Of a DNA stretch of 64,000 nt, positions 18,440 to 28,776 are shown one piece after another. Made by a program: the position numbers and the translations under genes. How positions within the stretch are numbered: the stretch's first letter is position 1; each line of letters opens with the position of its first letter. The stretch is from a bacterium endosymbiont of Escarpia laminata. GTDB taxonomy: Bacteria; Pseudomonadota; Gammaproteobacteria; Chromatiales; Chromatiaceae. The stretch spans positions 52,619-116,618 of the forward strand of contig QGON01000060.1 in the NCBI GenBank assembly GCA_003660235.1. The letters are read 5' to 3'. The notes under the pieces are model-generated. The model made no database searches. It saw only the letters and a program-made list of their open reading frames with translations, and was not told where the DNA came from.

Positions 18440-20767
18440 ATGCAAATCAAAACAAAAGTGATCATAGGTGCGGCGCTACTGGCCGCAATCCCGGTATTGG
18501 GCGCCAGTACGCTTATCGGATGGCTCGCCATTTCCAGTGGCAGGGCTGCCCTTGAGGAGCAGGCAACCCAGCAGACCCTCGCCATCCGGGACAGTAAAAA
18601 GGCGCAGATAGAGGACTACCTTCGGATGATTCGCGCCCAGGTCCAGACCTTCTCCAATGATCAGATGGTTGTGGATGCCATGTTGGGTTTGGGGGACGCC
18701 TATCTCAATTTCCACAGTGAGTTTGCTGAGCAGGAGCCTGACTTCTACCGGAATCAGCTATTGAGCTACTACAAGAACGATTTTGCCACCGAATTTCAGA
18801 ATCGTAATGGTGGAGAAGTCCCGGCTATCGATGTGTATATGAACGGGCTGGATGAAACAGCCATTGTAATCCAGTATCAGTACCTCAAGGTAAATCCCAA
18901 TTCACTGGGAGAAAAAGAGAGATGGAGCGACCCGGAAGATGACACGCTCTACGGACAGATTCATAGCCTTTACCACTCCAAGTTGCGGGATTTTCAGGAA
19001 AAGTTTGGCTATTACGACATTTTTTTGGTCGAACCGGAAAACGGCAACGTCGTCTACAGCGTCTTCAAGGAGATCGACTTTGGCACCTCTCTGATCACCG
19101 GTCCTCACGCAGATTCCGGTCTGGGGGAAGCCTTCAGATCGGCCATGAAGGCGAATGAACCTGACAATGTCAGCATCATCGATTTCAAATCCTATGGACC
19201 GTCCTACAGTGACCAGGCGGCCTTTATCGCTTCTCCTGTTTTTGATGATGAGAACCGCGTAGGGGTACTCATCTTTCAGATGCCGGTAGACAGGCTGAAC
19301 GGCATTATGACCAGCGGCGGCAAGTGGCAGGAGGTCGGCCAGGGCAAAACAGGTGAGACCTACCTGGTCGGTAAGGATCTGACTGCGCGCAGTATCAGCC
19401 GGTTCATGGTGGAGTCTCCACACAGTTACCCTGCGCTGCTGGAAAGTGTCGGCGTTACGCAAGGGGTTGCCGATGCAATCAGTGCCAAGGGCACCAACGC
19501 AGGGATACAGCAGATTGATACCCTCGCAACCTCGGCTTCGAGCCGGGGTGAGAGTGGCGTAAGTATCTTTGATGGTTATCGTGGAAAACAGGTGCTCTCG
19601 GCCTATGCTCCATTGAACGTTGCCGGACTCGACTGGTCAATCATCAGCGAAATAGAGGCCGATGAAGCATTTTCATCGGCCGCGGCCCTGAGCCGGAATA
19701 TTATTAACTACGCTATTGCCATTCAGGCAATTGCTTTGGCCGGCTCCATTTTGGTCGGGTGGTTCTTTGCCCACAGAGGGACAATCCCTATCCGAAGGCT
19801 TAACGCAACCATCAACGATATTGAGACAAATGCCAGCCTGGTTGAGCGCTGTGACGATACAGGCAACGATGAGATCAGTCAGATGGCTGAGTCGGTCAAT
19901 CGTATGCTCTCCCGCTTTCAGAACAGTGTCAGACAGGTATCGGACGCCACCAACCAGATGAGTGGATCATCCAGGGAACTGCAGGCGGTCACCAGCGAAT
20001 CCCAGTCTATCAATCTTGAGCAACAGAGCCAGATTGAGCAGATAGCGACTGCCATTACCGAAATGGCGGCCACTGTCCGGGAAGTGGCATCGAATGCAGC
20101 AGCCACTGCAACGGCAGCCGGTGAGGCAGACACAGCCTCGAACGAAGGCAGCAAGATTATTGAGCAGGCGCTGAGTACCATCGATGGTGTGGCGAGCCAG
20201 GTTGATGGTGCTGCATCGGTCATCCAAAAGCTGGAAGTCGACAGTCAGAGCATCGGTAATATTCTGAAGGTGATTCAGGGGATTGCGGAACAGACCAATC
20301 TGTTGGCGCTGAATGCCGCCATTGAAGCGGCAAGGGCGGGGGAGCAAGGGCGTGGGTTTGCCGTAGTGGCGGATGAGGTGCGCGCACTGGCAGGCCGTAC
20401 CCAAAACTCTATCCACGAAATCGAAGAGACAATTGAAGACCTTCAAAGACACTCAAGCCAGGCTGTCGAGGCGATGAAAGCCAGCCAGCAAGGTGTTAAG
20501 GCGACGGTGGAGCAGGCAAAGGAGGCTGGGGTATCTCTCGGATCCATTACACGATCGGTGGATACCATTACTGATATGGCAACTCAGATTGCCACCGCGA
20601 CGTATCAACAGAGTGCGGTTGCTGAAGAGATCAGCCGCAATGCTGAAGGTATCACCGGAACGGCACAACAGAGTCTGGAGAGTTCTGAACGTGTGGCTGT
20701 GGCCAGTGGTGATCTGAACCGTCTCTCAATTCAACTGAAAGAGCTGGTTGCCCAGTTTAAGATCTAA
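18440..20767 (+). CDS. Methyl-accepting chemotaxis protein (Cache type)
   Basis: A 775-residue chemoreceptor. It has membrane helix 1 (about 8-30), a large periplasmic double-Cache-like domain (35-410), helix 2 (about 415-440) and HAMP (with [20 protein letters not shown]). The long signalling hairpin has its tip at [21 protein letters not shown] (about 615). It relays ligand binding to CheA and CheW. It starts 96 bp after the binding-protein gene on the same strand, so the pair may be co-transcribed and functionally linked. No C-terminal CheR tether peptide is seen; the protein ends ELVAQFKI. Confidence 0.93.
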   Translation: MQIKTKVIIGAALLAAIPVLGASTLIGWLAISSGRAALEEQATQQTLAIRDSKKAQIEDYLRMIRAQVQTFSNDQMVVDAMLGLGDAYLNFHSEFAEQEPDFYRNQLLSYYKNDFATEFQNRNGGEVPAIDVYMNGLDETAIVIQYQYLKVNPNSLGEKERWSDPEDDTLYGQIHSLYHSKLRDFQEKFGYYDIFLVEPENGNVVYSVFKEIDFGTSLITGPHADSGLGEAFRSAMKANEPDNVSIIDFKSYGPSYSDQAAFIASPVFDDENRVGVLIFQMPVDRLNGIMTSGGKWQEVGQGKTGETYLVGKDLTARSISRFMVESPHSYPALLESVGVTQGVADAISAKGTNAGIQQIDTLATSASSRGESGVSIFDGYRGKQVLSAYAPLNVAGLDWSIISEIEADEAFSSAAALSRNIINYAIAIQAIALAGSILVGWFFAHRGTIPIRRLNATINDIETNASLVERCDDTGNDEISQMAESVNRMLSRFQNSVRQVSDATNQMSGSSRELQAVTSESQSINLEQQSQIEQIATAITEMAATVREVASNAAATATAAGEADTASNEGSKIIEQALSTIDGVASQVDGAASVIQKLEVDSQSIGNILKVIQGIAEQTNLLALNAAIEAARAGEQGRGFAVVADEVRALAGRTQNSIHEIEETIEDLQRHSSQAVEAMKASQQGVKATVEQAKEAGVSLGSITRSVDTITDMATQIATATYQQSAVAEEISRNAEGITGTAQQSLESSERVAVASGDLNRLSIQLKELVAQFKI

Positions 20768-20791
20768 TAAGCGTGATTAAATAGAGTCTGC

Positions 20792-22996
20792 TCAGTCGGC
20801 TTTAGTTATCTCTTCAGGTTTGCCAAAGATATAACCCTGTCCATAGTCGACCCCCAGTTTAATCAGCAGGTCGAGCACGCCATCCGTCTCCACGTATTCG
20901 GCAATGGTTTTTGCTCCGGTTGTACGTGCGACATCCTGAATGGCGGTAACGATGACGTAATCCAGCTTGTTACCCTCAATCTCCCGGATAAATGAGCCGT
21001 CTATCTTCAGGTAGTCGACATGCAGTCTCTTTAAATATTCGAAAGATGCGGTGCCGGTGCCGAAGTCATCAAGGGCGACGGAGCAGCCCATCTCTCTGAG
21101 TTGACTGAAGAAGTGGGCTGCCTGCTTGAGATCACTCAAGGCTACAGTCTCGGTGATCTCAAAGCAGATCTTCTTTGCGTCGACATTGGTGTTTTTTAGC
21201 TGTTCAAGGATATATTCAGGAAAAGCCATGTCGTTGATCGACTGTCCCGAAAGATTGATGGCGCATATTGTTTCTGGCTGCCTGAGTATTGGTTCATTTT
21301 CAATAAGATGCAGTGCTTTGGATACGACCCAACGGTCAATATCAGGCATCAGATTGAAAGCTTCGGCATATGGCATAAAGATGCCTGGTTCGACCAGAGA
21401 TCCATCGTCAGCTATCAGGCGTAACAGTATTTCAACGTGCCGCATGGTGTTGTTATGCTTAACTGCAGCCTGTTTCTCATTGAGCGAAACGATGGGTTGA
21501 TATAGAAGCCTGAATTGATCATCGGCAAGTGCCTGCTGGAGTTTGCCCATCCATTTGGCCTGAATCTCACGCTCCTTGAGTACGCCGTCATCCATTGGGT
21601 CGATACTGATCAGACCACGTTCACCTTTTGACAGCCTGTTGACATGGGCGCTTGCCAGTTCGAGCAGATGGTGTGGTGAGTCAAAATAGCTGGTGATAGG
21701 CAACAGGCAGGCCTTGGGTATTATGCTGAACTGCTTTTTCTCCCATTCAAAGCGGTAGGGCTCGGGGTTGTTTAACCATGTATGCGCACTTTTCGGCAGA
21801 GCGCCTTTTCCCTTTGATATAAAGGCAAATTCACCTGCGCCTATACGAAATATTTCGCAACTCTGTGACAATATTTTGTTCAAATGTAAGCCGAAACGTT
21901 TGATCAGCATATTGCGACCGGAGACGCCATAGTGGCGACGCATCTCCTCGTATTGGTCGATCTCCAGATATCCCAACTCAGGTTTGATGCCGGCGTCACC
22001 TTTCATCAGAGATTCCAATCGATCTTTCAGTGCTCTGGTATTTAGCAGGCCACTCAACGGATCATGGGTGGCGGCGTATCTAAGGCGGCTTGTCTCCAAT
22101 CGCCGTTCCAAGGTGACGACAGCAACACTGTAGGTCAATAGAGAGATGGTGATAATAAAGGTCAAGAGTGCGATGTACTCCTGCTCGGTAACAGGGATGG
22201 GCGTGCCGCCAAAGCCGAATGCATAGAAACTGAATATACCGAAACAGGTAAGAAAAACTGCAACGCTGGAGAAGATGACTCCCAGGCGATAGGCGCACCA
22301 GGCCAGAAGAGGAAAGAGTATGAACAGTTGATCAGAAATTCCGGCATAGAGATAGGTTTCTCCCCAGAAAAATGTCGAAAGAATGTTCAGGCTGAATAGG
22401 GCTAGCCAGAGGATTTTTTCGCGGCCGTTCTTTGGATAGACGGCATAGTCACCATGGTAGAGCATGCTGAAATTCCGGCCTGCAAGAAAAATAACCGGGG
22501 TTAACAGCAAAGCGCCAAAAGCCTCTCCCTGCCAGTAGAGGAAGAGAAAAATTCTGATGTCCTGGTCCGGGTCGACAAGCCCGGCAGGAATCACCATCGG
22601 CAGATCCAGTAGTGTATGAATCAGAGGAGCCAGTACAACACCGAAACAGAAGAAGGTAAGCAGGGACTTGAGTGGCGCCTTCATAAGCACTTCCGGGATG
22701 AAGAGCCTCAGTCCCCAGAGGGCGAAATAGACGGAAAAGACCCAGGTTGTCGTTGTCCAGAGTGCAACCCAGAGTTCCAGGTTGTGGCGTGTTGTGTAAT
22801 AGATGAACAGGCCGGCAAAGGCGCCTATCAATGCCTTGTTGCCATACCTCCATGCAATACCAAGACCAACACCGGCCGGTAGAAAGAACATCGACTCTTC
22901 CCGGCCGGAAAAATGGAAGGGTTGGGAGAGTGCTGTGGCCAGAAACAGTGTAACTGAGACCGATACCTGGAAAAAAAGTGATTTGATGAGTGGCAT
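20792..22996 (-). CDS. MASE1-GGDEF(degenerate)-EAL membrane protein, likely c-di-GMP phosphodiesterase
   Basis: A 734-residue protein. An N-terminal MASE1-like sensor of about eight membrane helices (1-300) is followed by a GGDEF domain whose signature reads GAGEF, so cyclase activity is unlikely. The EAL domain looks complete: EILLR in place of EALLR, INLSGQS, FEITET, LDDFGTG, YLKIDGSF and AEYVET. All metal and catalytic acidic residues and the general-base lysine region are present, so it should hydrolyse c-di-GMP. The degenerate GGDEF may bind GTP as an allosteric switch. It converges on the chemoreceptor, with 24 bp between stops. Confidence 0.9.
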   Translation of the reverse strand: MPLIKSLFFQVSVSVTLFLATALSQPFHFSGREESMFFLPAGVGLGIAWRYGNKALIGAFAGLFIYYTTRHNLELWVALWTTTTWVFSVYFALWGLRLFIPEVLMKAPLKSLLTFFCFGVVLAPLIHTLLDLPMVIPAGLVDPDQDIRIFLFLYWQGEAFGALLLTPVIFLAGRNFSMLYHGDYAVYPKNGREKILWLALFSLNILSTFFWGETYLYAGISDQLFILFPLLAWCAYRLGVIFSSVAVFLTCFGIFSFYAFGFGGTPIPVTEQEYIALLTFIITISLLTYSVAVVTLERRLETSRLRYAATHDPLSGLLNTRALKDRLESLMKGDAGIKPELGYLEIDQYEEMRRHYGVSGRNMLIKRFGLHLNKILSQSCEIFRIGAGEFAFISKGKGALPKSAHTWLNNPEPYRFEWEKKQFSIIPKACLLPITSYFDSPHHLLELASAHVNRLSKGERGLISIDPMDDGVLKEREIQAKWMGKLQQALADDQFRLLYQPIVSLNEKQAAVKHNNTMRHVEILLRLIADDGSLVEPGIFMPYAEAFNLMPDIDRWVVSKALHLIENEPILRQPETICAINLSGQSINDMAFPEYILEQLKNTNVDAKKICFEITETVALSDLKQAAHFFSQLREMGCSVALDDFGTGTASFEYLKRLHVDYLKIDGSFIREIEGNKLDYVIVTAIQDVARTTGAKTIAEYVETDGVLDLLIKLGVDYGQGYIFGKPEEITKAD

Positions 22997-23134
22997 GATC
23001 AGCCGATTATAGGGCGAATCGGTATGAGGTGCCTGCTCTATTGTAGAGGGCGCTTGCGATGGGGTAGGGTCAGTAGAGTGTCCCAGTGTTCTCTGGGAAA
23101 TATGTATTGGGTGTCAGTTCTGAGCTGTTACATA

Positions 23135-23818
23135 TTAATCTAGCGGTGCTGCCAGGCGAATAATAATCAGGTAGGCGGTCTCCTCTGCGATGAACTGAAG
23201 AACACTTCCTTTTAACAGACACCCCTCTTCTACTGGTTGCCCGTTGGCAGTGCCTTTTCCGGTTGCCAGATAGACCATGTAGTCATGTTCTATCTGATAA
23301 TCCTGCCCAGGATTCAATCTTGCCGTCTCTACAATTGTTCCGCTCGTAAAATGTGCGTCTGGTTCATGCCCGCCGTAAACGTGTGATATGTTTCCAGCTT
23401 CAGTGGTATAGACTCTGTAATCTGCCGCCTCGCCGGCTTTGTCCGGTAGTACAAAAAGCTGGATCATTCTGTTTTGCTGTTCGTCCGGATTGATCTCGTT
23501 GTGGGTAAACCCCTCTCCTCCAGCACGTTGCACTTGGACATCAAAGGCTGATAGCGATTGACCCTGTCCCAGAGAACCTTCATGACGGATTCTTCCCTCA
23601 ATCATGAAAGACAATACATCCACTTCTCGATGAGGATGCATTCCGGTTTCACCGTGAGGCTGGAATCGGGCATCGGCAAGATAGACAAAATTTCCCAATC
23701 CAGAAAACGCTTTGCTGCCAGTCTGTTCGCCGAAGACCTTGGGATCAACCACCAACTGATGTTCCCGTAGTCCGGCAAAACCGCCGAGTGGCAGATGATT
23801 TCGATGAAGTATTTCCAT
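23135..23818 (-). CDS. Pirin family protein
   Basis: A bicupin of about 227 residues. The first cupin holds the metal-binding HPHREVDVLSFMIEG (about 63-77) and the family's FxPHGETGMHPH opening. Pirins are iron-dependent quercetin dioxygenase-like or redox-sensing proteins; the substrate here is unknown. I prefer the ATG at 23818 because MEILHRNHLPLGGFAGL matches the usual N-terminus. A GTG at 23863 directly following the chrA stop codon would add 15 residues and cannot be excluded. Being right behind chrA suggests a two-gene unit. Confidence 0.85.
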   Translation of the reverse strand: MEILHRNHLPLGGFAGLREHQLVVDPKVFGEQTGSKAFSGLGNFVYLADARFQPHGETGMHPHREVDVLSFMIEGRIRHEGSLGQGQSLSAFDVQVQRAGGEGFTHNEINPDEQQNRMIQLFVLPDKAGEAADYRVYTTEAGNISHVYGGHEPDAHFTSGTIVETARLNPGQDYQIEHDYMVYLATGKGTANGQPVEEGCLLKGSVLQFIAEETAYLIIIRLAAPLD

Positions 23819-23863
23819 TCTTAGAGTGCTTCGTGGTGAAAAATAGTGTTTTTGGGCGGACAC

Positions 23864-25216
23864 TCACAACAGCAACAAAGAGTAACCCAATCCCAATACA
23901 GCGCATGCGCCAATAACCTGAACAATACCCACCTTGTACTTAAACAGGGCAACGAACGCAGCTGCGCCTATCAAGGCTGAAAACCATTCAAATGTCGCCT
24001 CAAAACCTTGAGGCCAAAGCACATGGTAGGCAAAAAAGGCAGCCAGATTGAGTACGACACCCACCACCGCAGCGGTAATGCCGGTCAGAGGCGCGGTGAA
24101 TTTGACATCATCTCTGGTTGCCTCAACCGCCGGTCCACCAAGCAGGATGAAAAGAAAGGAGGGTAGAAAAGTGAAGAGTGTGGCAATACCGGCACCGGCA
24201 GCACCTGCCAATGGAAGCATTTCAGGTCCAAAAAGTTCTTTGGTCCAGCCGCCGACAAAACCGACAAATGCGACAACCATGATGAGCGGCCCAGGGGTGG
24301 TTTCACCCAGCGCGAGACCATCGATCATCTGGGTTCCACTTAACCATGCATATTGCTCGACACCTCCCTGATAGACATAAGGCAATACTGCATAGGCACC
24401 GCCAAAGGTGACCAGTGCTGCTTTGGTAAAGAACCAGCCCATTTGCGTGAGTGTGCCATTCCAGCCATATGTCATGGCCAGTATGGCCATTACTGCACCC
24501 CCAATGAAAATTCCGACCAGGGTAAATGTAATGAACCGGCTCCATTTAAATCGTGCATGCTCTGGAGCTGGGGTGTCATCATCAATAAGCGCGGGGCCGT
24601 AGGTATCCCTGGATTCTCCATGATGTCCGCCCGCTTTGAATTTATCAGGTGCGAAATGTGAACCGGCATAGCCGATGATACCCGCCATCAGAACGATATA
24701 GGGAAAAGGCACATCAAAGGCGAAGATAGCGATAAATGCCAGTATGGCCATGGCCCGCAGCACATTGTTCTTCAAGGCCCTGGAACCGATGCGGTAGGCT
24801 GCAAAAACAACGATTGCCGTCACTGCGGGTTTAATGCCATACAAAACACCTTCCACAGCTGGCACATCCCCGAAAGCCAGATAGATCCATGTCAGACCAA
24901 TGAGGATGAATAGTGACGGCAGGACAAATAACACACCGGCAGCAATGCCTCCCCATACACCATGCATCAACCAACCGATATAGGTCGCTAATTGTTGTGC
25001 CTCCGGGCCAGGCAGAACCATGGTGTAATTCAACGCATGCAAAAATCGATGTTCTGAAAGCCATCTGCGCTTCTCTACCAGCTCCTGATGCATCATGCTG
25101 ATTTGGCCTGCCGGACCACCAAAGCTGATAAAGCCCAGCTTGAGCCAATAGATCAAGGCTTCAATAAATGACACGGGTTGTGGTTTTTCTGTGACTTCGG
25201 GTGGAGTGGTTGACAC
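23864..25216 (-). CDS. chrA: Chromate efflux transporter ChrA
   Basis: A 450-residue bidomain CHR-family transporter. Both halves carry the family motif around FGGPAGQISMMHQELVEKRRWL (about 33-55) and FGGAYAVLPYVYQ (about 270), and FLHALNYTMVLPGPEAQQLA follows the first. ChrA exports chromate from the cytoplasm with the proton gradient. The start is GTG at 25216. The cytoplasmic loop between the halves is longer than usual and includes a histidine-rich segment (GGHHGESRD). The pirin gene follows immediately. Confidence 0.92.
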   Translation of the reverse strand: MSTTPPEVTEKPQPVSFIEALIYWLKLGFISFGGPAGQISMMHQELVEKRRWLSEHRFLHALNYTMVLPGPEAQQLATYIGWLMHGVWGGIAAGVLFVLPSLFILIGLTWIYLAFGDVPAVEGVLYGIKPAVTAIVVFAAYRIGSRALKNNVLRAMAILAFIAIFAFDVPFPYIVLMAGIIGYAGSHFAPDKFKAGGHHGESRDTYGPALIDDDTPAPEHARFKWSRFITFTLVGIFIGGAVMAILAMTYGWNGTLTQMGWFFTKAALVTFGGAYAVLPYVYQGGVEQYAWLSGTQMIDGLALGETTPGPLIMVVAFVGFVGGWTKELFGPEMLPLAGAAGAGIATLFTFLPSFLFILLGGPAVEATRDDVKFTAPLTGITAAVVGVVLNLAAFFAYHVLWPQGFEATFEWFSALIGAAAFVALFKYKVGIVQVIGACAVLGLGYSLLLL

Positions 25217-25340
25217 TTGAATGACTGCCCGTAGGTTTGTTGTTAGGGCTAACGAACGCCTTATCCGACCGGGAAAGGTAGAGCGAAGCGTATTTTTCCA
25301 GTTTGAGTTTACGCTGCTGTTAGGCTGATTACATCCTGTT

Positions 25341-26324
25341 TCACATTAGCATTCTGAACTCACGATGCCAACGCGCAAGTGATTCATGGTAGTGGTGTGC
25401 CGCATACTTCGGACCATTGTAGTAACGCGCCACTTTGCGGAAATCGTTTTCTGTTGGGTTGGTCTTCCTTACCACCTCTCCTCTTGATCGAAGAAAACGT
25501 GCCACGAACTCCACTTGACGAATGGCCGGGGCGGTAAAGAGTTCGGTTGCATTTTGCGCGCCCACACGCTTGTAGTTGGCGCCCATGACCTGACCCAATC
25601 CCATGCTCATGGACTGCATGCGAAGCTCTTCCAATCCGGTATTGGGGTGTTGCCGGTTAAGGCGGGACAGATAGTGCTGCTCAAATCTTGGACGGATGAT
25701 GCCGGCCGTCTCCTGACGGATGATTGAGAGGATCCATTCCGGTCTGACCAATGTGCCGGTTTCATCTGCAAGTGCCTCGGAGACCGATGCTGCCATTGCG
25801 CCGTAACGCTCAAGTATCTTGCGGCAATTGAGATATGCACGTTTATGCAGGGCATTGAGATGGAAGATGGCGTCATCGAAGTTACCGGTCATCACCTGTG
25901 CGGCATCGGTCCGCGCAATCGCCGTTTTGAGCATTTTTTCCAGTGTGCTGGACGTTAACCTGGCGTCGGGAATTGCGCTGATCAATGTCCTGGCGGTATT
26001 CCATTTGCAGGGATAGCATAGGGTGTCGCGGTTAATGGTGCGGGTGAGACGGTTTTCCACCTGAAACTGCGCCACGGCCCGGTTGGTGCCGCGCCCGAAA
26101 TCCCCATCGATAGCGAAGGCGCCGTTGGATGATGTGGAGTAGCCAAGGAATATCAGCAGTCTTTGCGCGGCTTTGATGCCCGCCTCCCCTGCGGATTTGC
26201 GTGTCAGCGTGGCATCTCCAGAAATAAAACGTGCCAGATCGGCGCGCCAGATAGCGTCGTCGTTGTCCGGGTGGGTGATAATCCTTTTCACGCGCTTCTC
26301 GTTAATGAGGTCGTTGAGTGACAT
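25341..26324 (-). CDS. Peptidoglycan-binding / N-acetylmuramidase-domain lysozyme
   Basis: A 327-residue protein with a peptidoglycan-binding repeat (AQRLLIFLGYST ... DGDFGRGTNRAVAQFQ, about 55-90) and a C-terminal lysozyme-like domain of the DUF3380 type. The latter is recognised by PEWILSIIRQETAG, with a candidate catalytic glutamate, and by MSMGLGQVMGANYKRVG. Members cleave the glycan backbone and are common in phage endolysins. There is no signal peptide and no holin or spanin nearby, so release would need another route. The ATG at 26324 has a strong AAGGAGGAAAC site; an upstream in-frame start is inferior. Confidence 0.8.
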   Translation of the reverse strand: MSLNDLINEKRVKRIITHPDNDDAIWRADLARFISGDATLTRKSAGEAGIKAAQRLLIFLGYSTSSNGAFAIDGDFGRGTNRAVAQFQVENRLTRTINRDTLCYPCKWNTARTLISAIPDARLTSSTLEKMLKTAIARTDAAQVMTGNFDDAIFHLNALHKRAYLNCRKILERYGAMAASVSEALADETGTLVRPEWILSIIRQETAGIIRPRFEQHYLSRLNRQHPNTGLEELRMQSMSMGLGQVMGANYKRVGAQNATELFTAPAIRQVEFVARFLRSRGEVVRKTNPTENDFRKVARYYNGPKYAAHHYHESLARWHREFRMLM

Positions 26325-26442
26325 GTTTCCTCCTTGGCGTGTCAACAGTGTGAGTGTTCAGATGGTGATTGCAGGGTTTCCTAAAAGAGTATAGCTGCTA
26401 CAGCCAGCAGCAAATAAAGCCAACAACATGCTGGGTTCGCAG

Positions 26443-26468
26443 GCCTGATCAGGCGTAGCGGATCAGGC
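26443..26468. repeat. REP-like hairpin (stem GCCTGATC)
   Basis: GCCTGATC at 26443-26450 pairs with GATCAGGC at 26461-26468 around the loop AGGCGTAGCG. It belongs to a family in this window with a conserved AGCGYAGCG loop and variable but self-complementary arms. It lies downstream of a minus-strand gene. Confidence 0.75.
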
Positions 26469-26474
26469 AAAAGA

Positions 26475-26816
26475 CTATTGTTGCAGCCGCTCCTCATCAG
26501 TGGATGGAGTTGGCGCACACTGCCAGCCCCAGCCTTCGAGTTTCTGCCTGAACTTGGCGGCCTTCTGCTCGCAGTAGCCGGTTTCGTTGTCGGCGCTCCA
26601 GAGTATCTGCATCGAGCCGGGTTGCTCTGCCTCTTTGAAATAGCGCACCTCGCAGGGTGGAAGGCCGATCTCCTGTTGATAGTGGATTTCGATACGCCGC
26701 TCAAGTCCGTTGAGCTCGCACAGATAGATCTGATCTGCGGCCGTTGACTGGGTTGAAAATGTGGTGATGAAAATTACAGCTGCCACCGGCAGGTGCGGGA
26801 TGGGATTCCTCTGCAT
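26475..26816 (-). CDS. Hypothetical exported cysteine-containing protein
   Basis: A 113-residue protein with a signal peptide (1-27, ending STAA). The mature part has four cysteines (in YLCEL, LPPCEV, YCEQ and QCAP), suggesting two disulfides in the periplasm. The ordered pattern LCELNGLERRIEIHYQ resembles small gammaproteobacterial hypotheticals, but I do not recognise a named family. It stands alone between the lysozyme gene and the MscS gene. The REP hairpin lies just behind its stop codon. Confidence 0.65.
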   Translation of the reverse strand: MQRNPIPHLPVAAVIFITTFSTQSTAADQIYLCELNGLERRIEIHYQQEIGLPPCEVRYFKEAEQPGSMQILWSADNETGYCEQKAAKFRQKLEGWGWQCAPTPSTDEERLQQ

Positions 26817-26980
26817 GAATATTCTCCGAAAGTCTGGAAAGAGTTCCTATGTGGAGTATCGAATAAGCCTCTATAATCGGGCGATTGCAAAGTTAATCGG
26901 CGGAACTGTGAGTCGGTCTGCGCCTACGGCGTGATCCGGTTCCGTTCGCCTCTTTCTTGTCGAAACATAATTTGTCTGCC

Positions 26981-28726
26981 ATGAAACCACATACTTTCTC
27001 TCTGATCAGATATCTCTGCATTCTGCCGTTGCTCGGCTTGTTGCTGCCGCTACAGGGGTTAGCCGAGGAGGCGGAAACGCCTGTCTCCGGGGTCACGGAA
27101 TTCACACCGGTCAACCTGCGTTCACCACGGGCAGTCATGGAGTCCTTTCTGCACGCCATGAACGACATCAAGCGGGGGGAGTCTGAGCGGATCAGCGATG
27201 CGCTGGAGACGCTGGACCTCACCTCGGTCAATGCTCTGGTGCGCACTGAGCGCGGTGCGGATCTGGCCTGGCTGCTGCTGGAGACAATGGATCGTACCCG
27301 GTTGGTCGATCTGCAGCGGATACCCGACAGGCATGAAGGAGAGCCATGGGTCTTCCAGCGTTATGCCAAAGGGGCGCTGCGCATCTCACGCTACCCTGAT
27401 GGCCGTTGGCTGTTCGACAGTGAGACGATAGCCCGCCTGCCGGCAATCTGGGAGGCGGTGTCGACACGCAGCAAGGTGGAAGGGTTGTCGGAGGATGACT
27501 CGGTGTTGCCCTGGCACCTGCGAATCCAAAATGCGATGCCAGCGTGGCTGAAAAAAACGCTTTTTCTGTTGGAGAACTGGCGCTGGCTGGGTATCTTTTT
27601 TATCGTCCTGTTAGGCGTGGTGGCGGACAAGCTGATCTCCCTGTTACTGCGTCGCCTGGTAGTCCGCAGGCTGCAAAAAACCCGCCGACTGGCTTTTCGT
27701 GATATCCCCGAAGATATGCTACGACCCCTGGGATTGTTGGTGATGGCGGCGATCTGGTGGGTCGGTATTACCCTGCTGGGCCTGCCTGAGTCGACGATGC
27801 TGGTGCTGTTGGTGGCGGTCAAATTTCTTGCAGCCCTCTCTGGTGTCTGGGTTGCCTATCGACTGGTGGATCTGGTGGGCGGATGGCTCGCCGAGCGGGC
27901 GATGCTGACTGAGACCCGCCTGGATGATGCGTTGGTGCCGTTGATTCCGCGAACCCTGAAGATATTCGTCACTGTAATCGGCGTGATCTTTATCGCTGAC
28001 AATCTGAATATCAATGTTTCGGGGCTGTTGGCAGGCCTCGGTCTTGGTGGTTTGGCCTTTGCATTGGCGGCCAAGGATATGGTGCAGAATCTCTTTGGTT
28101 CGATCACCATACTGCTTGATCGTACCTTCTCGGTGGGGGACTGGATCGTCGTTGACGGTAAGGAGGGCGCGGTCGAGCGTATCGGATTTCGCAGTACCCG
28201 CATCCGTACCTTCTACAACTCGGTGCTTACCGTGCCCAACTCCCTGTTCATCACCGCGAAGGTGGACAATATGGGGGAACGACGCTACCGCCGTCTCTCC
28301 ACCAAGCTGGGACTGGCCTATGAAACACCGCCGGAGAAGATCGAATCCTTTTGCGAAGGGGTGCGTGAACTGGTGCGCCAACACCCCTATATGCGAAAGG
28401 ATTACTACCACGTCTACTTCAACGGTTATGCCGACAGTGCGCTGGAGATACTGGTTTATGTCTTCTGGGAGACCCCGGACTGGGGTACCGAGTTGCGTGA
28501 ACGGCATCGCTTTTTGCTGGATATTTTACGACTGGCCCAAGGGCTGGGCGTGGAGTTTGCCTATCCGACGCAGACCCTCTACATGAAGCAGGATGGAGAA
28601 TCTGATGGAGGAACCGGATCCACGACTTCCCAGAAGCAGGCTTTGGACGAAGGCAGGGAAATAGCGCGGAATATCGTTTCAGAGACCACCGGCCTGGGAG
28701 AACGGCCACCACCAGTGAAGTTCTGA
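26981..28726 (+). CDS. MscS family mechanosensitive channel with periplasmic N-terminus
   Basis: A 581-residue channel. It has a signal peptide (1-28), a periplasmic region (about 30-185) and several membrane helices. The MscS pore helix is VSGLLAGLGLGGLAFALAAKDMVQNLFGSI (about 345-375), and the cytoplasmic beta and C-terminal domains follow (SVGDWIVVDGKEGAVERIGFRSTRIR). It releases solutes on hypo-osmotic shock. The ATG at 26981 begins the signal peptide; the TTG at 26957 has no advantage. The SIMPL gene follows 50 bp downstream. It is distinct from the short MscS at 45.7 kb. Confidence 0.92.
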   Translation: MKPHTFSLIRYLCILPLLGLLLPLQGLAEEAETPVSGVTEFTPVNLRSPRAVMESFLHAMNDIKRGESERISDALETLDLTSVNALVRTERGADLAWLLLETMDRTRLVDLQRIPDRHEGEPWVFQRYAKGALRISRYPDGRWLFDSETIARLPAIWEAVSTRSKVEGLSEDDSVLPWHLRIQNAMPAWLKKTLFLLENWRWLGIFFIVLLGVVADKLISLLLRRLVVRRLQKTRRLAFRDIPEDMLRPLGLLVMAAIWWVGITLLGLPESTMLVLLVAVKFLAALSGVWVAYRLVDLVGGWLAERAMLTETRLDDALVPLIPRTLKIFVTVIGVIFIADNLNINVSGLLAGLGLGGLAFALAAKDMVQNLFGSITILLDRTFSVGDWIVVDGKEGAVERIGFRSTRIRTFYNSVLTVPNSLFITAKVDNMGERRYRRLSTKLGLAYETPPEKIESFCEGVRELVRQHPYMRKDYYHVYFNGYADSALEILVYVFWETPDWGTELRERHRFLLDILRLAQGLGVEFAYPTQTLYMKQDGESDGGTGSTTSQKQALDEGREIARNIVSETTGLGERPPPVKF

Positions 28727-28776
28727 CTGAACTTTTTAACGATCAGAATGCCGTAGCTGAAAACAAGGAGCAAATC

